Shown: piece by piece, positions 1-5,905 of the stretch
How positions within the stretch are numbered: position 1 is the first letter of the stretch
Layout of the letters: each line of letters opens with the position of its first letter
Source of the DNA: Bacteroidales bacterium Bact_20
GTDB taxonomy: Bacteria; Bacteroidota; Bacteroidia; Bacteroidales; DTU049
Length of the DNA: 6,275 bases
Assembly: GCA_001603615.1 (NCBI GenBank)
Contig: LUZL01000008.1
Span: 1 to 6,275 of the forward strand
Reading direction: 5' to 3'
Notes under the pieces: model-generated
The model's input: the letters and a program-made list of their open reading frames with translations, nothing else
Databases searched by the model: none
Told to the model about the DNA's origin: nothing
Position numbers and translations under genes: made by a program

Positions 1-647
1 TAGATAAAAAAACTTTTTTACAAGCTTTGCTAGAAGCTACTTTTGTTGCCATATTACCAATATGGGGATACATTTTGCAATTTATTCCATCTATTAATGA
101 ATATTTGATTGGTGTCGTCCCTAGAGATTGGCATCAAATTTATGGTATTTTAACATTTCCTATGGTACATCACGACATAAGTCATTTATTAGGAAATTTG
201 ATAGCACTGTATGTTTTACTATTATTATTAAAAAATTCATTCTCTCCATATTATTATAGAATTGTACTGATTGGATGGTTATTTCCTGGAATATTCATTT
301 GGCTTATTGGTAATAGCAATACTATGCATATAGGAGCTAGTGGATTAGTGTATCATTTAGCTTTTTTCATTTTTTGGATAGGTATATTAGTAAGACAAAG
401 AAGTTTTATAGCACAATCATTAATTGTCATTTTCTTGTATGGAGGATTTTTTTGGGGAATATTCCCATTATTTCCCGAAGTATCATGGGAAGGACATTTA
501 GGAGGATTTATCTCTGGTACTATCCAAGCTTTAATTTTAGCTAAACCTATATCAAAATTGTATCCAAAAGAAGAAATAGATGATGACGATGATGAACCAC
601 CACCTGATTGGTATGATGATAATGGCAATATAATAGATTTCAAATAA
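1..647 (+). CDS. Rhomboid-family intramembrane serine protease, 5' end outside the window
   Basis: An integral inner-membrane protein of the rhomboid family, which cleaves membrane-spanning substrates within or near the bilayer; the substrate here is unknown. Numbering residues from the TTG codon at 27, I see the HxxxHxxxN element H49-H53-N57 (HHDISHLLGN), the catalytic serine in GASG (Ser105, context HIGASG) and the partner histidine in SWEGHLGG (His157). About six hydrophobic segments are visible (roughly 5-22, 51-69, 76-96, 103-122, 127-147, 157-173). The tail is short, hydrophilic and acidic, with five consecutive Asp at 185-189 followed by Pro-Pro-Pro-Asp-Trp. The frame stays open to the left edge (DKKTFLQA precedes the TTG at 27) with no ATG or GTG, so the true start probably lies upstream. 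The stop at 645-647 is 4 bases from the stop of the convergent Memo-AMMECR1 gene. The catalytic dyad is intact, so I expect an active protease rather than an inactive homologue. Confidence 0.9.
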   Translation, partial: DKKTFLQALLEATFVAILPIWGYILQFIPSINEYLIGVVPRDWHQIYGILTFPMVHHDISHLLGNLIALYVLLLLLKNSFSPYYYRIVLIGWLFPGIFIWLIGNSNTMHIGASGLVYHLAFFIFWIGILVRQRSFIAQSLIVIFLYGGFFWGIFPLFPEVSWEGHLGGFISGTIQALILAKPISKLYPKEEIDDDDDEPPPDWYDDNGNIIDFK

Positions 648-651
648 AAAA

Positions 652-2139
652 TCAAAAAACTATAGCTTCGTAAATGTAAATTTCAGTATCTGGATCTTTC
701 CACCCATAATATCCGATACCAGCTTTGTCTTGAGCACAATGTCCGAGAAATTCTTCTAAGGACCAACCAGTTTCAGTAGCTACTTGTGGTAAAAATGTAC
801 CGCTACGCAATCCTTTTTTAATATAGATACCATGTTTACCTAACTGAATTTCATCTATAGATTTTATTTTTTTTAATGGTGTGAGTACACTAATTTCTAT
901 ATCAATTTCATTTAATTCATCAAAGCTGAGTGGAGCAAATCGTGGATCGTTAAAAGCTGCACTCTGAGCCATTTCCATAACATTCTGCCATAAAGGTTTA
1001 TCTTGTCTAAAAGTACCTATGCACCCTCTAAGTCTGCCACGTTTATTAATAGTTACGAATACTCCACAGTTAGCATGTAAAGCAGGCCAATCTGGCACTT
1101 CTACCTTAGGATATGTGCGATAAGTCAATCCATACTTTATACTTTTAAAAGCTAAATCCTTAAGAAATTTTTTTTCTTCATCAGTAAGTGTAAACTCAAC
1201 ATCTTTTGATTGATTTTCTAGGTTAGATTTATTCTCTTGCTCTATAACTATCAAACTAGCATAGCCTACGACCCTAGATTTATCACCAGATACATCACCA
1301 CTATTAGCAGTATAAATTTTTTTAACTTCATATGGCTCATTTTCTAATATTTTCAAAAGTACATATACTGCAGCAGCACCACAAGCAGCAGTAGATAGAT
1401 TGGCATATTTACCACTCATTTCTATATCATTTACTACAGACATAAATTTATATGGATCTCCAGTAGTGATACCTTGCACTGTCAAGCTATCAGAAATTAA
1501 AGCATCTTTGTATGATGGATAATGAGATAAATCTGTGCTGATAACAAAAAGATTATCTGAAGTGAAATATTTTTTTAGAATTGTAGCGATTTCATCTAAT
1601 ATTGCTGTATTCTCTGTACCTACTAAAATAGGAATAATCTTAAAATCTGGAGCTAAACGCAACTGCAAGAATGGAATTTGTACTTCTAATGAATGTTCAT
1701 TATCATGATAATAGCTAGGGTGAGAAAAAATTTTATATTTTAGTAATTCACTACAAATACTATCATTTACTTTCACTTCTCCTAAAACATTTGTAAAAGC
1801 ACCTGATGGATAAAGAGAAGCACCACTGAAATAGCCCTGATGACTTCTTCCAATTATAAAAACATTTTTGTATTTAGCTGAAGACTCTAACTGTGCAAAT
1901 GCTCTAGCAGCTATAGCTCCGCTGTAAACATATCCTGCATGAGGTACTATAATAGCTCTTATAGATTTTTGAAATTTTTCTGGTTGATATGCTCTATACC
2001 AGCTCTCAATTTGATTTTTTAGCTCAATTGCATTGCCAGGATAAAAAGTACCTTGTACTACAGGCTTTCTAATAATATTTTGTCCATTTGTAAATAAACT
2101 TGCTACCATAATAAAACTAATTAAAATATATTTTTTCAT
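652..2139 (-). CDS. Memo-AMMECR1 fusion protein (AmmeMemoRadiSam proteins B and A), probably exported
   Basis: A 495-residue two-domain protein. Residues about 22-300 are a Memo domain (AmmeMemoRadiSam protein B). It shows PHAGYVYSG (His67), GRSHQG (His100), DNEHSLEVQIPF (His149), STDLSHY (Asp203, His206) and AACGAAAV (Cys253). His67, His100 and Cys253 line up with the metal ligands His49, His81 and Cys244 of human MEMO1. A hydrophilic linker (301-316) leads to an AMMECR1 domain (about 317-495) with NCGVFVTI (357-364) and the signature LRGCIG (370-375). The two domains normally co-occur with a radical SAM protein as a three-part system of unknown biochemical role; no such partner is in this window. 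The N-terminus, MKKYILISFIMVASLF then TNG-Q, looks like a Sec signal peptide with cleavage near residue 19/20, suggesting a periplasmic location. I chose the ATG at 2137-2139: an in-frame TTG at 2173-2175 would add 12 residues before the signal peptide and coincides with a possible -33 promoter element. Domain calls are firm; export and function are inference. Confidence 0.92.
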   Translation of the reverse strand: MKKYILISFIMVASLFTNGQNIIRKPVVQGTFYPGNAIELKNQIESWYRAYQPEKFQKSIRAIIVPHAGYVYSGAIAARAFAQLESSAKYKNVFIIGRSHQGYFSGASLYPSGAFTNVLGEVKVNDSICSELLKYKIFSHPSYYHDNEHSLEVQIPFLQLRLAPDFKIIPILVGTENTAILDEIATILKKYFTSDNLFVISTDLSHYPSYKDALISDSLTVQGITTGDPYKFMSVVNDIEMSGKYANLSTAACGAAAVYVLLKILENEPYEVKKIYTANSGDVSGDKSRVVGYASLIVIEQENKSNLENQSKDVEFTLTDEEKKFLKDLAFKSIKYGLTYRTYPKVEVPDWPALHANCGVFVTINKRGRLRGCIGTFRQDKPLWQNVMEMAQSAAFNDPRFAPLSFDELNEIDIEISVLTPLKKIKSIDEIQLGKHGIYIKKGLRSGTFLPQVATETGWSLEEFLGHCAQDKAGIGYYGWKDPDTEIYIYEAIVF

Positions 2140-2144
2140 AAATA

Positions 2145-2175
2145 CAAATATAAAGAATTTTTTTGTAACAAACAA
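2145..2175 (-). promoter_or_regulatory. Candidate Bacteroidota promoter for the Memo-AMMECR1 gene
   Basis: Read on the minus strand, TATATTTG (2145-2152) matches the -7 consensus TAnnTTTG, and TTG (2173-2175) lies 20 bases upstream, within the spacing reported for Bacteroidota -33/-7 pairs. The -7 element ends only 5 bases before the ATG at 2139, so a transcript from here would be leaderless or nearly so. This is the only one of the four -7 matches with a well-spaced -33 partner. Chance occurrence in such AT-rich DNA is possible. Confidence 0.4.
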
Positions 2176-2233
2176 GTATGTATTTTACACTTAATTTTTT
2201 CTTGTTTTATTTTATAGCTTTTTTATTATATTT

Positions 2234-2965
2234 TTAATTACTTAAATGCCACATACATATGGCTGCTGCTGTAGCTGCATTTAATGATTCTGGAAAATTT
2301 GTTCTATTTAATCTGGGAATTTTTATGCTTTTAGATATTGATTTTAATTCTTTTTCTACTCCATTGCCTTCATTGCCAATGATTAGTGCAAAAGGGTTAG
2401 ATATTTTGAAATTTTGTAAATCTTCTCCTTCTGTATCTGTAGCTAGCAATGTGTGAGTGTAGCATAAATCTTTTATTTTTTCATAATTCATATAGATTAT
2501 ATTGACTCCTACTATGCTCCCCATGCTAGATTGTACAACTTTGGGATTATATATATCTACTGAATTCATCGTTGATATAATATTATAAAAGCCAAACCAT
2601 TCTGCTGTTCTTAAAATAGTACCCATATTGCCAGGATCTTGTATATCATTCAGTATCAAAAGTTTATTAGATTTACTTATTTCTTCAAAACTTCTAGGTT
2701 GGTTTTGAAAAAAGATACCTAAAATATTGTTAGGAGTTTTCATAGCACTTATGCGTGCTAGTTCATTCTCAGAAATTATTTCAATTCCAGGCAAATTTTT
2801 TAAAAATGAATATTCTTTAGTGGAAAAAATTTTGTAATATTTTATACCTCTTCTTAATAAATCATTAACAAGGTTGGGGCCTTCGGCGATGAACATCATA
2901 TGCTCATTTCTAATCTTTCTCAAGTGTAAATCTTTTACGAATAGTATTTCTTTTTTTGTAAGCAT
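2234..2965 (-). CDS. TrmH/SpoU-family RNA 2'-O-ribose methyltransferase
   Basis: A 243-residue SpoU-type (SPOUT superfamily) enzyme expected to transfer a methyl group from S-adenosylmethionine to a ribose 2'-OH in rRNA or tRNA. Residues about 1-95 form the N-terminal substrate-binding part, with FIAEGPNLV at 25-33 typical of SpoU substrate-binding domains. The catalytic domain has motif 1, DIQDPGNMGTILRTAEWFG (107-125, with Asn113 and Arg119), motif 2, IIGNEGNGV (195-203), and motif 3, IPR(216-218) followed by ESLNA (226-230). The last two motifs build the trefoil knot that binds SAM. Motif 3 has seven residues between IPR and ESLN, longer than in RlmB-type proteins but, as I recall, usual for Bacteroidota relatives. 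The RNA target cannot be told from sequence, so I give no symbol. It lies 94 bases upstream of the Memo-AMMECR1 gene on the same strand and could be co-transcribed with it; it is divergent from the amidohydrolase. Confidence 0.93.
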   Translation of the reverse strand: MLTKKEILFVKDLHLRKIRNEHMMFIAEGPNLVNDLLRRGIKYYKIFSTKEYSFLKNLPGIEIISENELARISAMKTPNNILGIFFQNQPRSFEEISKSNKLLILNDIQDPGNMGTILRTAEWFGFYNIISTMNSVDIYNPKVVQSSMGSIVGVNIIYMNYEKIKDLCYTHTLLATDTEGEDLQNFKISNPFALIIGNEGNGVEKELKSISKSIKIPRLNRTNFPESLNAATAAAICMWHLSN

Positions 2966-2989
2966 TTATAAAATAATTGAATAATTATA

Positions 2990-2997
2990 CAAAATTA
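2990..2997 (-). promoter_or_regulatory. Candidate -7 promoter element for the RNA methyltransferase
   Basis: The minus strand reads TAATTTTG, an exact match to TAnnTTTG, ending 24 bases before the ATG at 2965. No TTG is found at the expected -33 distance, so support rests on the -7 match and its position. The leader between it and the start is AT-only apart from one G:C pair and has no Shine-Dalgarno sequence, as is usual in Bacteroidota. Confidence 0.35.
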
Positions 2998-3030
2998 TAT
3001 AAGTTATAAATAACATTGAAAACTTTATTA

Positions 3031-3038
3031 TAAATTTG
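3031..3038 (+). promoter_or_regulatory. Candidate -7 promoter element for the amidohydrolase
   Basis: TAAATTTG matches TAnnTTTG exactly and ends 21 bases before the ATG at 3060. The nearest upstream TTG (3016-3018) is only 12 bases away, shorter than the normal spacing, so the -33 part is unconvincing. The element lies inside the first copy of a 10-base direct repeat described separately. The divergent methyltransferase has its own candidate element about 33 bases to the left. Confidence 0.35.
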
Positions 3039-3060
3039 TGAAATTAAAAAAAATTTGTGA
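3032..3060. repeat. Direct repeat of AAATTTGTGA just before the amidohydrolase start
   Basis: AAATTTGTGA occurs at 3032-3041 and again, identically, at 3051-3060, start to start 19 bases. The first copy includes the end of the -7 candidate; the last base of the second copy is the A of the ATG start codon. The spacing of just under two helical turns would suit a regulator binding one DNA face, but both copies are AT-rich and a chance origin is not excluded. Confidence 0.5.
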
Positions 3061-4718
3061 TGAAAAAATTTAAATATTTTTTATTTATTTTGTTATTAGC
3101 AATATTATCAAGTTGTAAAATTATGAATCAAGCTGATTGGTTATTCTATGATGGTAAAATATATACTGCAAATGAAAACTTCGAAACATTTACTGCTATG
3201 GCTGTGAAAGGTGATAAAATAGTAGATATCGGAGATTCAGATACTTTACTCAAAAGATGGAAAGCTAAAGAAAAAATTAATTTGCAAGGCAAAATTATTG
3301 TACCTGGTATAATAGATTCTCATTGTCATTTGATCGGTTATAGTGTAGAAATGGAACCCATAGATCTGACTGGAGTTAGAGGTGTAGATGAAATGATAGA
3401 AAGAATACAAATATATCTAAAACAGCATCCAGATCTGCGATTTATTTATGGAAGAGGATGGGATCAAAATTTATTTCCTAATATGCAGATGCCCAATAAT
3501 AAATTGTTAAATAAATATTTCCCTGACATACCAGTATATCTAAAAAGAATAGATGGACATGCTGCTCTAGCTAATGATGCTGCTTTAGGATTAGCTAATA
3601 TTAATAACGAGACACAAATAGATAATGGAATTATTCAAAAAACAAACGATGAGCTTACAGGTATCTTGATAGATAATGCTATGGAGTTAGTGGAGAAATA
3701 CATACCTCCTCTACCTGTAAGTGCTAAAGTCAGTTCATTGCTTAATCTGCAGAACCAAGCATTACAATATGGTATCACGTCTATCAATGAAGCTGGAATT
3801 AATTATGATGATATTTTACTTTTAGATTCTTTACAAAAAGAAAATCAGTGGAAGCTAAGAGTTTTTGGTATGTTGACATTAAATGATGATAATATTAATA
3901 GAATATTAAAGCAAGGAATTTACAATAATAATAAAATAGTAGTACGTTCAGTAAAATTATATGCAGATGGTGCATTAGGTAGCAGAGGTGCCTATCTATT
4001 AGAACCCTATTCAGATGATAGCAATAATAGAGGGATTTTGCTATTAGATGAAGCTAGATTTGATTCTATTGCTCAATTATGTATCAAATATAACTATCAA
4101 ATAGCTACACATGCTATTGGTGATGCAGCTGTCAGCACTATTATTAATTGGTATACTAAATATTTGAATCATAATAATGATCTACGTTGGCGTATAGAGC
4201 ATTGTCAAATTTTAAATCCCAGTGATATTAGCAAATTTGTGCAATATAGAATAATACCATCTGTGCAACCGATACATGCCATAGAGGATATGCATTGGGC
4301 TCAGTCTAGACTTGGCGATAGAATAGCAAATGCTTATATTTATAAAGATTTATTTTTGCAAAATAATATGATAGCAATCGGTACAGACTTTCCTGTATCT
4401 CCTTTAAACCCATTTATTAATTTTTGTGCTGCTGTTTATAGACAAAATATTTCTGCTTATCCTCTAGAAGGATTTCAACCTGATCAAGCTCTTAATAAAG
4501 AAGTGGCATTGCGTGGTATGACTTATGATGGTGCTTATGCTAATTTTTCTGAAAATATTATTGGCAGTTTAGAGATAGGTAAAAAAGCAGACTTTGCTAT
4601 CATAAATAATGACATTTTGAAGGCTACTCCTCAGGAGTTAGCAAATACATATTCCATAGCTACATTTATAGATGGAGAAATAGTTTTTTTGTTAAAGGGA
4701 AATAATATTATAAGATAA
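3060..4718 (+). CDS. YtcJ-like metal-dependent amidohydrolase, predicted lipoprotein
   Basis: A 552-residue member of the amidohydrolase superfamily, Amidohydro_3/YtcJ branch, whose characterised relatives hydrolyse C-N bonds (for example N-substituted formamide deformylase); the substrate here is unknown. The N-terminus has a lipoprotein signal, MKKFKYFLFILLLAILSSC, with lipobox LSSC and Cys19 as the expected lipidated residue. The residues after it (KIMNQAD) lack the acidic run that directs Bacteroidota lipoproteins to the cell surface, so a periplasm-facing anchor is more likely. Metal-site motifs are all present: DSHCH (His88, His90), KLYADGALGSRGA (Lys299 onward), ATHAIGD (His351), IEHCQ (His381) and GTDFPVSP (Asp443). 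RIDGHAALAN (163-172) is also typical of the branch. The composite beta-sandwich is closed by the C-terminal GSLEIGKKADFAI (502-514). The frame extends to a GTG at 3057, but the ATG beginning at 3060 gives a normal signal peptide and is preferred. It appears to be transcribed alone. Confidence 0.92.
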   Translation: MKKFKYFLFILLLAILSSCKIMNQADWLFYDGKIYTANENFETFTAMAVKGDKIVDIGDSDTLLKRWKAKEKINLQGKIIVPGIIDSHCHLIGYSVEMEPIDLTGVRGVDEMIERIQIYLKQHPDLRFIYGRGWDQNLFPNMQMPNNKLLNKYFPDIPVYLKRIDGHAALANDAALGLANINNETQIDNGIIQKTNDELTGILIDNAMELVEKYIPPLPVSAKVSSLLNLQNQALQYGITSINEAGINYDDILLLDSLQKENQWKLRVFGMLTLNDDNINRILKQGIYNNNKIVVRSVKLYADGALGSRGAYLLEPYSDDSNNRGILLLDEARFDSIAQLCIKYNYQIATHAIGDAAVSTIINWYTKYLNHNNDLRWRIEHCQILNPSDISKFVQYRIIPSVQPIHAIEDMHWAQSRLGDRIANAYIYKDLFLQNNMIAIGTDFPVSPLNPFINFCAAVYRQNISAYPLEGFQPDQALNKEVALRGMTYDGAYANFSENIIGSLEIGKKADFAIINNDILKATPQELANTYSIATFIDGEIVFLLKGNNIIR

Positions 4719-4729
4719 TTTTCCTAAAG

Positions 4730-4753
4730 AAAAATAAAATATCTTTTATTTTT
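4730..4753. terminator. AT-only hairpin between convergent genes, possible bidirectional terminator
   Basis: AAAAATAAAA (4730-4739) and TTTTATTTTT (4744-4753) form a perfect 10-base inverted repeat around the loop TATC. It lies 11 bases after the amidohydrolase stop and about 77 bases after the stop of the convergent PyrD-like gene. The 3' arm supplies a T-rich run in the plus-strand direction, and the complementary arm does the same on the minus strand, so it could serve both genes. The stem has no G:C pair and would be weak, hence the modest confidence. The rest of 4719-4830 holds no gene that I can see. Confidence 0.35.
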
Positions 4754-4830
4754 AGTAAACTTTTCTTGGTTTTAACTAGTTATTAGGTGTAATTATTTTT
4801 AAAAATTCAGTATATAAAATAACAAAATAT

Positions 4831-5814
4831 CTATTCTATACCAGAGAAAAATTTCATAAATTGTACACGTTCAAAAGCAGCAGGGTTGTCAATATTTTTG
4901 TATGATAACTTACCAATAAAATCTTTAGTATTTTGGAAGTTTTTATCTTTCATCCATGTATCTATAGTTTCATTAATATCTTTGATCACTTGAGCACCTT
5001 TTTTGTATAATATGCTAGAAATAGCTACAGCTTTAGCACCAGAGAGCATAGCCTTTAAAGCACTTTCTCCATTTTGTATGCCTGTAGTAGCACATATATC
5101 TGCTTGTATCTCACCATATGTGAGAGCTATCCATCTAATCACCTCTTGTAGCTCTGCTGGACTGCTAAAAATATCACCTGCAGTCGTTCTCAGATTATTA
5201 ATATCTATGTTTGGTTTATACATTCTATTAAACATTACTATACCTTTAGCACCTGATAATTCTAGAGAAAATGCAGTGTGTATAGGATTCGTTAAATGTT
5301 GTGTTATTTTCACAGCGATAGGTATTTTCACTTGTTTAGCTACAGATGTTACAATTTTTACATACATATTTTCTATTTCTTCAGCAGTCTGATGTTTAGA
5401 TGTTGGCAAAATAAAAATATTCAGTTCTAGAGCATCTGCACCTGCTAGCTCTATTTCTTTAGCATAACTAGTCCACTCTTGATTAGTAACGCAGTTAATA
5501 CTTGCTATCACTGGTATATTTACATTACTTTTAGCTTTTTTTATTAATTCTAAATAGTCTTGAGTAGATTTATCAGAAACGTATTCTCTAATGTAATCTT
5601 CTGTTTCAGGATAGGGAAATTGACCAGAATATTTTACTAAATTAGATACTTCATTTCTTATTTCTTCTTCAAATAAAGATTTTAAAACTACTGCACCTGC
5701 ACCATTTGATTCGAATTCTTTAATTTTATCTATAGACTTTGTTAATCCGCAACTAGCCACTATTATAGGACTTGCGAGATCTATTCCCAAGTATTTTGTA
5801 TCAATTTTTGACAT
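4831..5814 (-). CDS. Dihydroorotate dehydrogenase-like FMN-binding protein lacking the usual catalytic base
   Basis: A 327-residue TIM-barrel protein of the dihydroorotate dehydrogenase superfamily, about the length of class 1 PyrD. FMN-site features are recognisable: VVLKS (Lys45, matching the flavin-contacting lysine), SIN (105-107), LELN (130-132... Asn132), AVKIT (Lys169, matching the second conserved lysine) and the phosphate-binding stretch TTGIQNGESALKAMLSGA (243-260). The motif that in true class 1 enzymes reads N-x-S-C-P-N, carrying the catalytic Cys (Ser in class 2), is here LELNIFILPTS (130-140), with no Cys or Ser at that place. It is therefore unlikely to oxidise dihydroorotate by the normal mechanism, and I withhold the symbol pyrD. 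It matches a Bacteroidota group usually annotated as dihydroorotate dehydrogenase-like; an oxidoreductase role on another substrate is possible. The start at 5814 puts the protein in the usual PyrD register (KYLGIDLASPIIVASCGLT). The gene is monocistronic here, convergent with the amidohydrolase and divergent from the TPR-like gene. Confidence 0.88.
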   Translation of the reverse strand: MSKIDTKYLGIDLASPIIVASCGLTKSIDKIKEFESNGAGAVVLKSLFEEEIRNEVSNLVKYSGQFPYPETEDYIREYVSDKSTQDYLELIKKAKSNVNIPVIASINCVTNQEWTSYAKEIELAGADALELNIFILPTSKHQTAEEIENMYVKIVTSVAKQVKIPIAVKITQHLTNPIHTAFSLELSGAKGIVMFNRMYKPNIDINNLRTTAGDIFSSPAELQEVIRWIALTYGEIQADICATTGIQNGESALKAMLSGAKAVAISSILYKKGAQVIKDINETIDTWMKDKNFQNTKDFIGKLSYKNIDNPAAFERVQFMKFFSGIE

Positions 5815-5837
5815 ATATTTTATGATTTTATTTAGTG

Positions 5838-5845
5838 CAAAAATA
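5838..5845 (-). promoter_or_regulatory. Candidate -7 promoter element for the PyrD-like gene
   Basis: The minus strand reads TATTTTTG, an exact TAnnTTTG match ending 23 bases before the ATG at 5814, almost the same distance as for the methyltransferase and amidohydrolase candidates. I see no TTG at the -33 distance. It partly overlaps an AT-only inverted repeat at 5841-5862. Confidence 0.35.
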
Positions 5846-5862
5846 AAATATTTATTTTATTT
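5841..5862. repeat. AT-only perfect inverted repeat in the divergent promoter region
   Basis: AAATAAAATA (5841-5850) and TATTTTATTT (5853-5862) are perfect reverse complements separated by TT. The repeat overlaps the -7 candidate of the PyrD-like gene and lies 43 bases before the start of the TPR-like gene. It could be an operator or a weak hairpin; low-complexity AT sequence is an equally good explanation. Confidence 0.3.
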
Positions 5863-5905
5863 ATTTGAAAAATTTTTAAGTAATTTGCAATAAATTCATT
5901 TTGTT

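Noticed and set aside
216..243. General unease that methyltransferase motif 3 is abnormal because of extra residues between IPR and ESLN (on the protein encoded at 2234-2965; coordinates here are residue numbers)
   Set aside because: Related Bacteroidota proteins, as I recall them, carry a similar longer loop, and the Ser-Leu-Asn core is intact.
353..655. Open frame of 100 codons on the minus strand opposite the rhomboid C-terminus
   Set aside because: Its serine run is only the antisense of the Asp-rich tail codons, and it lies wholly inside a well-supported gene.
2259..2456. Short plus-strand open frame opposite the methyltransferase C-terminus
   Set aside because: The Ala-rich start is antisense to the conserved motif 3 region of the methyltransferase; nothing supports it as a gene.
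3057..3059. GTG as the amidohydrolase start
   Set aside because: The next codon is ATG and gives an equally good lipoprotein signal; the GTG adds only one residue.
4773..4782. Perfect palindrome TAACTAGTTA between the convergent genes
   Set aside because: It has no loop and no second copy, and is short enough to arise by chance.
5003..5392. Open frame of 129 codons on the plus strand opposite the PyrD-like gene
   Set aside because: It is antisense to conserved PyrD-like motifs, with no recognisable protein features or promoter of its own.
5865..5887. Possible promoter for the TPR-like gene (TTG at 5865-5867, TAATTTG at 5881-5887)
   Set aside because: The -7 part is one base short of TAnnTTTG and the spacing of 13 bases is too small.
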